64,000 nucleotides of DNA from Streptomyces xanthophaeus (lineage in GTDB: Bacteria; Actinomycetota; Actinomycetes; Streptomycetales; Streptomycetaceae), in the NCBI RefSeq assembly GCF_030440515.1, contig NZ_CP076543.1, positions 6,859,001 through 6,923,000 of the forward strand, given 5' to 3'. The position numbers and the translations under genes were made by a program. This document shows positions 1 to 8,806 of the stretch, in pieces; the stretch's first letter is position 1, and each line of letters starts with the position of its first letter. Under the pieces are notes generated by a model that did no database searches, was not told where the DNA came from, and worked only from the letters and a program-made list of their open reading frames with translations.

Positions 1-962
1 CCGGGGGTTCCGGTGAAGACGGCGCCGTCACCGTCGTACGGGTCATCCGCGAGCGCGTCGAGGCGCTCCAGGCGTGCGGCGGCCGCCGGAGCGTCCGCGT
101 CGAGGAACACGGTGAGGTCCCCGAAGAGGTGCAGCGGGTCCGCGGAGGGCCCGGTCGCCTCCCGGGCCCGCCGGATCGCCGCCACGGCGGCGCGCGTACC
201 GCCGTCGTCGTGCGCGGCCACATATCCGACCTCGGCGGACCGGGCGACGAGCGCGTACGAGGCCTCGCCGCCGCCGGACGCGCTGACGACGGGCTGTCCC
301 TGCGGCGGGCGCGGGGTGATCGAGGGACCCCTGACGCTGAAGTGGCGGCCCTCGAAGTCGATGTGGTGCAGCTTCTCGCGGTCGACGAACCGGCCCGTGG
401 TCACGTCCCGGATCTCCGCGTCGTCCTCCCAGCTGTCCCACAGCCGCCTGATCACCTCGACGTGGTCGGCGGCCTCCGCGTACAGCTCCCCGTCCGAGAA
501 CGGAGCGGTCCGCCGCCCGAAGTGCCGTGCCTCGTGGGCGAGCCCGGACACCTGGATCCGCAGGCCGGCCCGGCCCCGGCTCACGTGGTCGAGCGTGGCG
601 ATCGCCTTGGAGATGTGGAAGGGCTCGGTGTGGGTGGCCGTCACGGCCGGGACCAGCCCGATGTGCCGGGTCAGGGGTGCGACCCGGGCGGCGGTGAGCA
701 CCGCGTCCAGCCGCCCGCGGACCCGGTCGGTGCGCGCGTCGGGTCCGGTGGGCGAGGAGGACTGGAGGGCGAGGCCGTCCTCGAAGGTGATGAAGTCGAG
801 CAGCCCGGTCTCGGCCTCGGCGGCGAGACCGGCCCAGTAGCGGGCGGTGAAGAGCTCGGCGGGTCTGGCGCCGGTCTCGCGCCAGGCGGCCGGGTGCCGG
901 CCCGCGCCGTCGAGGGCGACGGCGAGGTGCAGGGGCGCCGGGGACGATGAGGAAACGGACAC
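1..962 (-). CDS. FMN-dependent LLM-class monooxygenase (C-terminus outside window)
   Basis: Luciferase-like flavin monooxygenase of the NtaA/SnaA/DszA branch, which oxidises small organosulfur or amine compounds with FMNH2 from a partner reductase. About 320 residues are visible of a family length near 400-450; the frame runs off position 1. Typical segments are LLDFITFEDG near residue 45, HIGLVPAVTATHTEPFHISK, the ATLDHVSRGRAGL core strand and PVVSASGGGEASY. I chose the GTG at 962 because an AGGAAGG stretch lies about 11 nt upstream and the next in-frame region is not family-like. It is last in a minus-strand run with a polar amino-acid-type ABC transporter, which suggests uptake plus oxidation. 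The substrate is not readable from the sequence. Confidence 0.85.
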   Translation of the reverse strand, partial: MSVSSSSPAPLHLAVALDGAGRHPAAWRETGARPAELFTARYWAGLAAEAETGLLDFITFEDGLALQSSSPTGPDARTDRVRGRLDAVLTAARVAPLTRHIGLVPAVTATHTEPFHISKAIATLDHVSRGRAGLRIQVSGLAHEARHFGRRTAPFSDGELYAEAADHVEVIRRLWDSWEDDAEIRDVTTGRFVDREKLHHIDFEGRHFSVRGPSITPRPPQGQPVVSASGGGEASYALVARSAEVGYVAAHDDGGTRAAVAAIRRAREATGPSADPLHLFGDLTVFLDADAPAAAARLERLDALADDPYDGDGAVFTGTP

Positions 963-1090
963 GGAGAATTGCGCCTTCCTGCTCGGCGTACGAAAAAGGG
1001 AAGCCGATGCGGGATCATGCAATTCGGCCCGTCATCAATTTCTTTCGAAAACGCTACGCCCGATAGCGGTGCCATACAATGACCGGAATA

Positions 1091-1858
1091 TTAAGAGAAG
1101 TTGGCAGCGGTGTTGCCCGGGGCCCGGACGGCCAGGAAGAAGGGCCGGCGGCGCAGGGTGAAGCCGATCGACTCGTAGAGCCGGATCGCCCGTGTGTTGC
1201 TCGCCGCGGTGTGCAGGAACGGGACCTCGCCGCGCTCCCGGATGCCCGCGGCGACGGCCCGCACGAGCCTCGTCGCCAGGCCCTGGCCGCGGTGGCCGGG
1301 ATGGGTGCACACCGCGCTGATCTCGGTCCAGCCGGGCGGACGCAGCCGCTCCCCGGCCATCGCGACCAGCCGGCCCTGCCGGCGGATGCCGAGGTAGGTG
1401 CCCAGTTCGACGGTACGGGGCAGGAAGGGCCCGGGCTCGGTCAGCCGGATCAGCGCGAGGACTTCCGGCACGTCGGCGGCGCCCAGCTGGACCGCCTCCG
1501 GGGCCGGTTCGGCGCGCAGCGAGGTGTCGACGAGCTGGACGCCCTGGATCCGCCCGACGGTCTCCCAGCCGTCGGGCGGGGTCAGCACCCCGGCGAGCGA
1601 GGCGACCTCGCCGTCGCCGATCAGCGCGCGCAGGTCGGCCCAGGAACGCGGATCGCCCGGGTCGGCGAGGGCGGCGAAGGGTGAGACGTCCGGGGAGTAG
1701 CGGGCGGCGCGGGCCGCGGGGGCGCCGTCGGCGGCGCCGCCCGCCGGGTACTCGGCGAAGGCGGTGTGCGCGCCGGACAGGGAGGCCCAGGCCGGGTTGT
1801 CCAGGACGTGGGGGTTCAGGGCGTGGGGGTTCGGCGAGGTGTGCGCGGGGGTGCTCAT
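1091..1858 (-). CDS. GNAT family N-acetyltransferase
   Basis: A 255-residue acetyltransferase. The C-terminal half carries the GNAT acetyl-CoA site: the strand TEISAVCTHPGHRGQGLATR near residue 185 matches motif A (V-x-x-x-x-R-G-x-G-x-A), followed by NTRAIRLYESIGF (motif B). The N-terminal part (residues 40-130) resembles the extension of FR47/GCN5-like proteins. The ATG at 1858 overlaps the stop of the upstream solute-binding gene as ATGA, so it is translationally coupled to the transporter. An acetyltransferase beside an importer and a flavin monooxygenase could modify the imported compound; this is inference. Confidence 0.85.
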   Translation of the reverse strand: MSTPAHTSPNPHALNPHVLDNPAWASLSGAHTAFAEYPAGGAADGAPAARAARYSPDVSPFAALADPGDPRSWADLRALIGDGEVASLAGVLTPPDGWETVGRIQGVQLVDTSLRAEPAPEAVQLGAADVPEVLALIRLTEPGPFLPRTVELGTYLGIRRQGRLVAMAGERLRPPGWTEISAVCTHPGHRGQGLATRLVRAVAAGIRERGEVPFLHTAASNTRAIRLYESIGFTLRRRPFFLAVRAPGNTAANFS

Positions 1859-2874
1859 GAGTTGCTCAGGGGCAGGCCGGGCGGGTTGACCTCCGAGGTC
1901 CTGACGGCCTCGTTGGACAGGTTCCAGGCGGCCAGCAGCTTCTCGTACTGGCCGTTCTCGATCAGGTGGTTGACGGCCGCCGCCACCGGCTCGGCCAGCC
2001 CGCTGTCCTTCTTGGCGGTCGCCGCGATCAGGCCCTGCAAGGACTCGCCGGCGCCGGAGAAGGACCCCGCGTTGCGCGTGGGTGTGCTGCCGTTCGCGGT
2101 CTGGGTGACGTGGTAGGCGATGGAGGGGTTCGGGGCGAAGTTGATGTCGATCTTCTTGCCGCTCAGGGCGAGGAAGACGCTGTTGGTGTCGGGGAAGTAC
2201 TTGACGGTGAGGTCCTTGCCCTCGGCCTGCAGCTTCTTCTGCCACTCCAGGAGGATCTTCTCCTGGTTGGTGCCCGAGCTGACGGCGACCGTCCGGCCCG
2301 CGAGGTTGCGGTAGTCGCCGTCGAAGTTCCAGGGACTGTCCTTCAGTACCTCGAAGGCCAGGTTGTCCTGCCGGTACGAGGCGAACTCGTACTTCTTCTT
2401 GCGTTCCTCGGTGACCGTGACGTTGGTGAAGGCCACGTCGACCTTGCCGCTGTCGATGCCGACGAAGAGGTTCTCCCAGGTGGAGTTCTTCACGACCGGC
2501 TTGAGCCCGAGGGCGGCGGCCACCAGCCGGCCCAGGTCCGGCTCGGCCCCGGTGAGCGTCTTCTGGTCGGTGCCGAGGTAGGCCAGCGGCGGGAAGCCGG
2601 CGGGGAGCGCGCCGACGCCGACGACCAGCTCGCCCCGTTCGCGGACGGCCTCGGGCAGCCGGGCGCGCAGTGACTCGACGACGGGGACGGACAGTTCGGT
2701 CTGCCGGGCGGCGCCGTTGGACTCCGCACCGACGGTGACCTTGCCGGAGGCCGTCGCCGTCCCGGTGGCCTCGGCGTCACCGCACGCGGTGAGTCCGCCG
2801 GCGAGGGTCACGGCGGCTGTCGCGGCGCCGAGGCCGCGCAGGAGTCTGACGCGCAGGGTGGGCTCGTGGTGCAT
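1855..2874 (-). CDS. ABC transporter substrate-binding lipoprotein, family 3 (polar amino acid type)
   Basis: Extracytoplasmic binding protein of the SBP_bac_3 family. It starts with a lipoprotein signal: basic MHHEPTLRVRLLRG, a hydrophobic segment, then lipobox L-T-A-C with Cys31 as the acylated residue. After a low-complexity linker come the two lobes, with ELVVGVGALPAGFPPLAYLG near residue 80 and VDVAFTNVTVTEERKKKYEF near residue 155, the usual signature of glutamine/cystine/arginine binders. Length (339) is a little above the family average. The permease and ATPase genes follow upstream on the same strand. The ligand is probably an amino acid or a sulfur amino-acid derivative given the neighbours. 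Confidence 0.9.
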   Translation of the reverse strand: MHHEPTLRVRLLRGLGAATAAVTLAGGLTACGDAEATGTATASGKVTVGAESNGAARQTELSVPVVESLRARLPEAVRERGELVVGVGALPAGFPPLAYLGTDQKTLTGAEPDLGRLVAAALGLKPVVKNSTWENLFVGIDSGKVDVAFTNVTVTEERKKKYEFASYRQDNLAFEVLKDSPWNFDGDYRNLAGRTVAVSSGTNQEKILLEWQKKLQAEGKDLTVKYFPDTNSVFLALSGKKIDINFAPNPSIAYHVTQTANGSTPTRNAGSFSGAGESLQGLIAATAKKDSGLAEPVAAAVNHLIENGQYEKLLAAWNLSNEAVRTSEVNPPGLPLSNS

Positions 2875-2937
2875 GGCGTTCCTTTGCGGGAGTGGGGGTG
2901 GGGGTGGGAGTGGAGTCGGAGCGAGGGAGGGGCGGGG

Positions 2938-3750
2938 TCACAGGACCTTGCTCAGGAACTCCCGGGTGCGCGGGTGGGAGGGCCGGTCCAGGACCAGCGC
3001 GGGCGGACCCTGTTCGACGATGCGCCCGTCGTGGAGGAAGACCACCTCGTCGGCCACCTCGCGGGCGAAGCCGATCTCGTGCGTGACGATCACCAGCGTG
3101 GTGCCCCCGGTGGCCAGCTCCTTGATCACGGACAGCACCTCGCCCACGAGCTCCGGGTCGAGCGCGGACGTGGGCTCGTCGAAGAGGATGACCCCCGGCC
3201 GCAGCGCGAGGGCACGGCCGATGGCCACCCGCTGTTGCTGCCCGCCGGACAGCTGCCGCGGATAGGCGCCGGTCCGGTCCCCGAGCCCGACGCGGTCCAG
3301 CAGCTCCCGTGCCAGGGCCTCGGCCTCGGCGCGGGGGAGCCGCCCGGTGGCGACCGGAGCCGCGGCGACGTTGTCCAGCACGGTGAGGTGCGGGAAGAGG
3401 TTGAAGTCCTGGAAGACGAAGCCGATCCGGCTGCGCTGGGCGAGGATCGCCCGCTCGCTCAGCTCCTTCAGCCGTCCTCCGTGCCGCCGGACGCCGATCG
3501 GCTCGCCGCCCACGCTGACGTACCCGGCCTCCGGCCTCTCGAGGTGGTTGATGACCCGCAGCAGGGTGGACTTCCCCGAGCCGGAGCGCCCCAGGACGAC
3601 CGTGACCGTGCCCGGCGGGAGCGTCAGGTTCACCCCGTCCAGGACCGGCCGGCCCGCGAACCACTTGTGCACGTCGTGGACCTCGATCGCGGCGGGCGGC
3701 GCAGCGAGAGCATCGGTCGTGGTCGTGGTCGTGGTCGTGGTCGCGGTCAT
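2938..3750 (-). CDS. Polar amino acid ABC transporter ATP-binding protein
   Basis: Cytoplasmic ATPase of a GlnQ-type importer. Walker A GRSGSGKST is at residues 54-62, the Q-loop in FVFQDFNLFPHLTV, the ABC signature LSGGQQQR, Walker B VILFDEPTSALDP and the switch His in IVTHEIGF. The ATG at 3750 overlaps the stop of the permease gene as ATGA. The N-terminus is unusual: after MTA it has a run of about nine threonines encoded by a hexanucleotide repeat, then a short Ala/Pro linker before the ABC fold begins near residue 22. The rest is canonical at 270 residues. Confidence 0.93.
   Translation of the reverse strand: MTATTTTTTTTTDALAAPPAAIEVHDVHKWFAGRPVLDGVNLTLPPGTVTVVLGRSGSGKSTLLRVINHLERPEAGYVSVGGEPIGVRRHGGRLKELSERAILAQRSRIGFVFQDFNLFPHLTVLDNVAAAPVATGRLPRAEAEALARELLDRVGLGDRTGAYPRQLSGGQQQRVAIGRALALRPGVILFDEPTSALDPELVGEVLSVIKELATGGTTLVIVTHEIGFAREVADEVVFLHDGRIVEQGPPALVLDRPSHPRTREFLSKVL
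3715..3744. repeat. Hexanucleotide microsatellite encoding poly-Thr
   Basis: Four perfect GGTCGT units (3715-3738) and one variant unit GGTCGC on the + strand. On the coding strand this reads as ACG/ACC threonine codons in the first dozen codons of the ABC ATPase. The hexamer keeps frame, so copy-number change would only lengthen or shorten the Thr run. Confidence 0.9.
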
Positions 3751-4715
3751 CGGGCCGTCTCCTTCCGGTAGCGGACCCGCAGCTCGCGCAGGGCCGCCCG
3801 GACCCGCTGCGCCGGGGTGGGCGGCAGCGTGCGCAGCGCACCGCGCGCGTAGTACCGCTCGACGTAGAACTGGACGACGGAGATCAGGCTGGTGAGGATC
3901 ACGTACCAGGCGGTCGCCACCAGCAACAGCGGCACCACGTCGCCCGAGTAGGTGCCGGCCAGGTTCTGCACCGAGCCGAACAGGTCGAGCAGGGACACGT
4001 AGAAGACCAGCGAGGTGGCCTTGACCAGCCCGATCAGCAAGTTCACGTACGAGGGGACGATCGCGCGCAGCGCCTGCGGCAGGACGATCCGGGTGAACCG
4101 GTAGCGCCCGGGCAGCCCCAGCGCGGCCGCCGCCTCGTGCTGGCCCTGGTCCACGGAGAGCAGGCCCGCCCGTACCACCTCGGCCGCGTACGCGGCTTCG
4201 GCCAGGCTCAGGCCCACGACCGCGATGACCATGTCGGGGGCCGGCCGGGACTCGTCGAAGGTGAGGAAGGCCGGTCCGAACGGCACCCCGATGCTGAGCG
4301 TGGGGTAGAGCGCCCCGAGGTTGTAGAGGAAGAGCAGGACGACGATCAGCGGCACGGAGCGCAGCAGCCAGACGTACGTCCAGCTCACCGACCGCAGCAC
4401 CGGGTTGGCGGAGAGCCTGGCGAGGGCGAGCAGAACACCGCCGGCCAGGCCCAGCACCGCGCTGTACGCGGCCACCTGGAGGGTGATGAGCAGCCCGTCG
4501 AGGATGACGGGCCGCAGGAACCAGTAGGCGAAGCGGTCCCATTGGTAGAAGGGGTTGGTGAGCAGCCCGTGCGCGGCCTGGGCGGCGAGCACCAGCACGA
4601 CGCCGGTGGCGAGCCACCGCCCGGGCCGGCGGAGCGGGCGGACCCGCTCGGCCGGCGCGGGCGGGCCGGAAGGGCCTGGCGGCGCGGCGAGGACAAGGGA
4701 TTCGGTCACGGACAC
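3747..4715 (-). CDS. Polar amino acid ABC transporter permease
   Basis: Membrane subunit of the importer. After a Pro/Ala-rich N-terminus, hydrophobic segments start at residue 33 (WLATGVVLVLAAQAAHGLL), then LLITLQVAAYSAVLGLAGGVLL, VPLIVVLLFLYNLGALY and further C-terminal spans. The family EAA loop is visible as EAAAALGLPGRYRFTRIVLP near residue 195, the site that docks the ATPase. Its length (322) exceeds minimal HisM/GlnP proteins because of the N-terminal extension. It is first gene of the operon reading 4715 to the window start. Promoter elements should lie in 4716-4970. Confidence 0.9.
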   Translation of the reverse strand: MSVTESLVLAAPPGPSGPPAPAERVRPLRRPGRWLATGVVLVLAAQAAHGLLTNPFYQWDRFAYWFLRPVILDGLLITLQVAAYSAVLGLAGGVLLALARLSANPVLRSVSWTYVWLLRSVPLIVVLLFLYNLGALYPTLSIGVPFGPAFLTFDESRPAPDMVIAVVGLSLAEAAYAAEVVRAGLLSVDQGQHEAAAALGLPGRYRFTRIVLPQALRAIVPSYVNLLIGLVKATSLVFYVSLLDLFGSVQNLAGTYSGDVVPLLLVATAWYVILTSLISVVQFYVERYYARGALRTLPPTPAQRVRAALRELRVRYRKETAR

Positions 4716-4970
4716 TCCAGCAGCTTCGACAAATCGAAGAATCGAAAGAAGCAGCCGTCATGCCGGAAAGAAGAGGCCGCCGATGTCGTTATCTGCGGCG
4801 TAAAGTAGGCAGCCCGGAGAAGGGCTGTCAACGATCCTGATCGGTATCCGGATAAGCGTGCGGCGATTTAATCGGCCGTACATGAAACGCCTTCCGGTGA
4901 AATGATTCGGGGGCGTGTGGAGTGTGTGGAGGGCGTGGGGTGGGGGGCTGACGGGGTGTGAGGGTCCGTC
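4716..4970. promoter_or_regulatory. Intergenic promoter region of the amino-acid-type ABC operon
   Basis: No gene is visible in these 255 bases. They lie between the 3' end of the arylsulfotransferase-like gene and the start of the ABC permease, so they should hold the second operon's promoter. Two short palindromes are visible: TATCCGGATA at 4843-4852 and CGATTTAATCG at 4864-4874. The 9-mer ATAAGCGTG just after the first also occurs, inverted, in the right arm of the 31-bp palindrome at 8700-8730, so the two operons could share a regulator. Confidence 0.4.
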
Positions 4971-6080
4971 TCACAGCCAGGGGATCTGCTCCGCGGCGTA
5001 CCGGTAGGCGCGGAAGACCGAGTTCTGGGCGCCGGCCGAGGACTCCAGGCCCACGCCCTCCCCGAAGGACCGGAACTGCGGGACCACGAACTCCCACACG
5101 ACCTCGCCGCCGGGGGTCACCTCGAAGAGCCGTCCGAAGGAGCCTTCGGCGATGAAGGTGTTGCCGTTCGGCAGACGCTGGGCGCTGGACATGTACGGGC
5201 TGAAGAAGTTCTGCGGCGGGTTGTCCTCGTACGCCCACACCTCCTTGCCGGTGGACGGTTCGAGCTCCAGCACCCGCGAGTACGGCACCGAAGTGGTGTC
5301 GCGGTAGGTGCCGTTGTCGAAGACCAGCAGGGTGCCGCCGGGCAGTTCGTGCGGGTGGTGCTGCTGGGCCAGCACGTCCGGGCCGATGCGCCACCGCACG
5401 GACCCGTCGGCGCGGTCCACGGACACGGTGGTGGACGCACTGCGGAAGCCCACCACGATCGAGCCGTCCGCACTCTCGTTGACGGTGTTGGCCATCGGCC
5501 AGTGGTTGCGGGCGAAGTGCGGGTTCAGAGGCACCTCCTGCGGATCCAGGTGCTCGATGGCGGCCCAGCGCCACACGATCTCCCCGTCCCAGGTCAGTTC
5601 GTACACCACGTCCCCGTAGATCACCCCGCCGGGCGCCTCGGATCCGGGGATGCCGCCCCGGATCCGGGCCGCGTCGGCCGGGTCCAGCGGCTCGACGGCC
5701 CCGATGATCAGGTTGCCGTTGCGCAGGATCGAGGCGTCGTGGTGGTGGAAGGGGTGCCGGACCTCGCGGATCACCGTCGAGTCCGGGGCCAGCTCCTGGA
5801 AGATGCCGCCGTGGTAGACGTCCCAGATGGGGAAGAGGGTCGGGCCGCTCGTGTCCTTGGCCGCGTAGAAGAGGTTGCCGTTCGGCAGGATCTGCGCCTG
5901 GCGGCCGGGCGGATGCGGGGAGTTCCAGGTGTGGACCGGCCGGCCCTCGATGTCGACGAGGTGGATCTCGCCGGCGCTGGTGATCGGCGTGTAGAGGGTG
6001 AGGCCGCCGTAGCTGCGCTCGGGGTCGTGGGCGATCAGGCCGACGCCGCGGCGGCGCAGGGTGTTCTGGTCGACGGTCAT
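4971..6080 (-). CDS. Arylsulfotransferase (ASST)-like beta-propeller protein
   Basis: A 369-residue protein of the arylsulfotransferase/ASST-like superfamily, which transfers sulfuryl groups between phenolic compounds. Repeated propeller-type strands such as GRPVHTWNSPHPPGRQAQIL, GNLFYAAKD, HHHDASILRNGNLIIG and LPNGNTFIAEGSFGRLFEV support this. His-rich HPFHHHD near residue 120 and QQHHPHELPGG near residue 240 sit where the family has catalytic His residues. There is no signal peptide, so the protein is predicted cytoplasmic, unlike periplasmic enterobacterial ASST. It sits 47 bp after the sulfonate-type binding-protein gene and is probably the last gene of that operon. Confidence 0.8.
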   Translation of the reverse strand: MTVDQNTLRRRGVGLIAHDPERSYGGLTLYTPITSAGEIHLVDIEGRPVHTWNSPHPPGRQAQILPNGNLFYAAKDTSGPTLFPIWDVYHGGIFQELAPDSTVIREVRHPFHHHDASILRNGNLIIGAVEPLDPADAARIRGGIPGSEAPGGVIYGDVVYELTWDGEIVWRWAAIEHLDPQEVPLNPHFARNHWPMANTVNESADGSIVVGFRSASTTVSVDRADGSVRWRIGPDVLAQQHHPHELPGGTLLVFDNGTYRDTTSVPYSRVLELEPSTGKEVWAYEDNPPQNFFSPYMSSAQRLPNGNTFIAEGSFGRLFEVTPGGEVVWEFVVPQFRSFGEGVGLESSAGAQNSVFRAYRYAAEQIPWL

Positions 6081-6127
6081 GGGATCTCCTGGGTGCGTGT
6101 GCGTGTGCGCGCGTACGGGCGCGTGGT

Positions 6128-7126
6128 TCAGCGGACGGTGACGGCGGCCGGGTCGACGGCCGTCAGGGGGCCTGCGTCGAGGTACTTCAGCAGCGCGGCG
6201 CGGTCGGCGGCGCCCGGCAGGTCCTGGGCGGCCTTGGCCCAGGCGGCCTCCTCCTCCAGCTGCGCCAGCAGCTCGGGGGAGAGGGCGGCGCCGTACGTGT
6301 AGCGCGGCTGGTAGGTGTCGACGTAGGCGGCCTGGAGGGCGCCCTTGGACTGGGTGAGTACGGCCTTGCGCGCCCCGGCCGGGTCGGCGCCGAGCTCCCG
6401 CTGGGCGCGCAGCAGCGTGCGCAGGACCGCGGTGGTGCTCTCCTCGTCCGCCGAGGGTCCGGCGACCAGGAGGGTCCTGGCCGTGTACCCGGTGAAGGGG
6501 AGCTCGGCGTAGGAGCCGCCCAGAGCGGTGCGCGCGGCGTCGTAGAAGCTGGGGAAGGTGACCCCCGCGTCGACGTCCCCGCGGGCCAGGGCCGAAGTGA
6601 CCTGGTTCGGGGCGAGGTTGACCACGGTGACGTCGGCCGCGGTCAGCTGCGCCGAGGCGAGCATCCGCGACAGCGCGTACTCGACGTTCGTGCCCTGCGG
6701 GACTCCGACCTTGCGGCCCTTCAGCGCGGCGAAGCCGGTGATCTGCCGGTCGGTCCGGGTGAGCAGGCGCCAGTCGGAGAACCGGGACAGGTCGGCGACG
6801 ACCCGCAGCTTTCGCCCGCCCAGTGCGGCCGTCACGGCGGGCAGATCCCCGACGACGCCGAGCTGGGCCTGGCCGCCGAGTACGGCGTTCAGCGCGTCCC
6901 GGCCGGTGGGCTGGGTGGTGACGGTGGCCTCGATGCCCTCGGACGGCCAGAGGTCGCCCTCCTCGGCCACGTAGACCGGGGCGCCGCCGAGATGGTCGCT
7001 CGCGGCGATGGTGACGGCCGCCCGGCCGCCGTCCGCCGGGTCCGACGGGGAACCGGCGCAGGCCGTGGCGAGCGGGGACAGCAGGGCGGCCAGCAGTACG
7101 GCGGCCACCGCGCGGGGTCTGAGCAT
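6128..7126 (-). CDS. ABC transporter substrate-binding lipoprotein (nitrate/sulfonate/taurine type)
   Basis: SsuA/TauA-like binding protein. Signal peptide MLRPRAVAAVLLAALLSPLA ends in lipobox T-A-C (Cys23). Family features follow: GGAPVYVAEEGDLWPSEGIE near residue 45, GRDALNAVLGGQAQLGVVGD and KGRKVGVPQGTNVEYALSRM. I chose ATG 7126 because GGAAGGA lies 9 nt upstream and the signal peptide is then normal. An in-frame ATG at 7162 overlaps the ATPase stop, so coupled initiation is an alternative. This protein delivers an organosulfonate or related anion to the permease encoded upstream. Confidence 0.88.
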   Translation of the reverse strand: MLRPRAVAAVLLAALLSPLATACAGSPSDPADGGRAAVTIAASDHLGGAPVYVAEEGDLWPSEGIEATVTTQPTGRDALNAVLGGQAQLGVVGDLPAVTAALGGRKLRVVADLSRFSDWRLLTRTDRQITGFAALKGRKVGVPQGTNVEYALSRMLASAQLTAADVTVVNLAPNQVTSALARGDVDAGVTFPSFYDAARTALGGSYAELPFTGYTARTLLVAGPSADEESTTAVLRTLLRAQRELGADPAGARKAVLTQSKGALQAAYVDTYQPRYTYGAALSPELLAQLEEEAAWAKAAQDLPGAADRAALLKYLDAGPLTAVDPAAVTVR

Positions 7127-7158
7127 GGTGAACAGTCCTTCCGTGGACATGGGCGGGA

Positions 7159-7878
7159 TCATTCGGAACCGAGGTGGCGGGCGATCAGGGAGCGCAGGTC
7201 GGGATCGGGCGGCCCGGCCGGCACGGCGTGGTCGGCGAGCACCCGACCGGGACTCCCGCCGAGGACGATCACGCGCCCGGCGAGCGCCAGCGCCTCGTCG
7301 ATGTCGTGCGTGACGAACAGGACGGTGGTGCCGCGGCGCTGCCACAGCTCCCGCAGCAGGGTCTGCATCCGGGTCCGGGTCAGCGCGTCGAGCGCTCCGA
7401 ACGGCTCGTCCATCAGCAGCACTTCGGGTTCGGCGGCCAGCGCCCGGGCCAGCGCCACCCGCTGCTGCATCCCGCCCGACAGCTGGGCCGGGTACTTCTG
7501 CGCGCCGTCCGCGAGCCCCACCTCGGCCAGCGCCGCGAGGGCGCGCCGGCGGCGCTCCGCACGGGGCAGCCCGAGGCGCTTGAGTGCGAACTCGACGTTG
7601 CCGCGGGCCGTGCGCCACGGGAACAGCGCGTAGTGCTGGAACACCACGCCCCGCTCCGGGCCGGGACCGCGCACCGGCTCCGCGCCCGCGGTCACCTGCC
7701 CGGCGGTGGGCCGTACGAAGCCGGCCACCGTGTTGAGGACCGTGGACTTACCGCATCCGCTGGGCCCGAGCAGCGCCGTGAACGAGCCCGCCGCGAACTC
7801 CAGGTCGGTGTGCTCCAGCACCGGCGCGCCGGCCCCGTAGCCCGCCGAGAGCCCCTCCAGCCGTACCGCGAGGCTCAT
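7159..7878 (-). CDS. Nitrate/sulfonate/taurine ABC transporter ATP-binding protein
   Basis: SsuB/TauB-type ATPase of 239 residues. Walker [11 protein letters not shown]-loop [13 protein letters not shown] (the family-typical L-x-P-W), signature LSGGMQQR, Walker [17 protein letters not shown] and switch His in [10 protein letters not shown] are all intact. Its ATG overlaps the permease stop as ATGA, and its own stop is followed by the binding-protein gene, so permease, ATPase and binding protein form one tight operon. Confidence 0.95.
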   Translation of the reverse strand: MSLAVRLEGLSAGYGAGAPVLEHTDLEFAAGSFTALLGPSGCGKSTVLNTVAGFVRPTAGQVTAGAEPVRGPGPERGVVFQHYALFPWRTARGNVEFALKRLGLPRAERRRRALAALAEVGLADGAQKYPAQLSGGMQQRVALARALAAEPEVLLMDEPFGALDALTRTRMQTLLRELWQRRGTTVLFVTHDIDEALALAGRVIVLGGSPGRVLADHAVPAGPPDPDLRSLIARHLGSE

Positions 7879-8654
7879 GACGCGCTCCAGTGCACGAACC
7901 GGCGGCCCACGGCGGCCAGGGCGAGGTCGACGGCCACTCCGAGCAGCCCCAGCACGAGCAGCCCCGCGAACATCCGGTCCACCCGCAGGAACTGGCCGTC
8001 CACCTGCAGCCGGTACGCCAGTCCGCTGTCCGCACCGCCCAGTTCGGCCGCCACCAGCGCGAGCAGGGCCACCGAGGCCCCGTAGCGCAGCGCCGCGAGC
8101 AGGGCGGGCGCGGCGGCGGGCAGCAGCACCTCGGTGAACCGCCGGTGCAGCGGGGCCCCCAGCGAACGGGCCGCCCGCAGATGGGAGACCGGTACCCGCG
8201 ACACCCCGTCGTGGACGTACAGCCAGACGGCGAGGAGGACGGCGTACGCGATGAGCAGGCGCTTGGCGCTCTCCCCGATGCCGAACCAGGCGGTCGCGAG
8301 CGGTACCAGCGCGATGGCCGGGATGGGCCGCAGGAAGGAGATGACCGGGGTGACGGCGGCGGACACCTTCGGCAGGTAGCCGGTGGTGAAGCCGAGCGCG
8401 CTGCCGATGACGGCGCCCAGGGCGAAGCCCTGTCCGGCCCGGGCCAGGCTGGCGCCGAGGTCGGCGGCCAGGGTGCCGCTGCGGGCGCTGTCCGCCAGGG
8501 CGGCCGCGGTCTCGCCGGGCGTGGGCAGCAGACCCGGGGCGACCCCGCCGGAGCGGGCGAGGAGGTACCAGAGGGCGAGTACGACGCCGGCCGCGCCCAG
8601 GGCCGGGCCGAGCCCGGCGAGGCTCCGGCCGGGGGGTGAGGGGGTGGCGTGCAC
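7875..8654 (-). CDS. Nitrate/sulfonate/taurine ABC transporter permease
   Basis: SsuC/TauC-like membrane subunit of 259 residues, BPD_transp_1 fold. Hydrophobic segments include [15 protein letters not shown] near residue 20 and [14 protein letters not shown] near residue 120, followed by [20 protein letters not shown]. The docking loop reads [21 protein letters not shown] near residue 165. It is the first gene of the leftward operon; its start lies 46 bp from the palindrome at 8700-8730, a suitable position for repression or activation. Confidence 0.93.
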   Translation of the reverse strand: MHATPSPPGRSLAGLGPALGAAGVVLALWYLLARSGGVAPGLLPTPGETAAALADSARSGTLAADLGASLARAGQGFALGAVIGSALGFTTGYLPKVSAAVTPVISFLRPIPAIALVPLATAWFGIGESAKRLLIAYAVLLAVWLYVHDGVSRVPVSHLRAARSLGAPLHRRFTEVLLPAAAPALLAALRYGASVALLALVAAELGGADSGLAYRLQVDGQFLRVDRMFAGLLVLGLLGVAVDLALAAVGRRFVHWSAS

Positions 8655-8699
8655 GGGGCGGCTCCTCGATCGTTCCTGCGCGTTCGTTCGGACGCGTTG

Positions 8700-8730
8700 A
8701 TAAGTGAGGTCAATAATTGACCACGCTTAT
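8700..8730. promoter_or_regulatory. 31-bp near-palindromic operator between divergent genes
   Basis: Perfect core GGTCAATAATTGACC at 8708-8722 (7-bp arms around A8715). Symmetry continues to ATAAG (8700-8704) and CTTAT (8726-8730), so 13 of 15 base pairs match. It lies between the sulfonate permease start (8654) and the XRE-cupin regulator start (8807), so that regulator is the obvious candidate ligand. The core is AT-rich in very GC-rich DNA. Confidence 0.75.
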
Positions 8731-8806
8731 GTCGGGAGTGTTGCGGCAGTGCGAAACCTCCCGCGGCCCCCCGGCGCGCCGGACCCGATGAGGTACGTTC
8801 ACCTGC

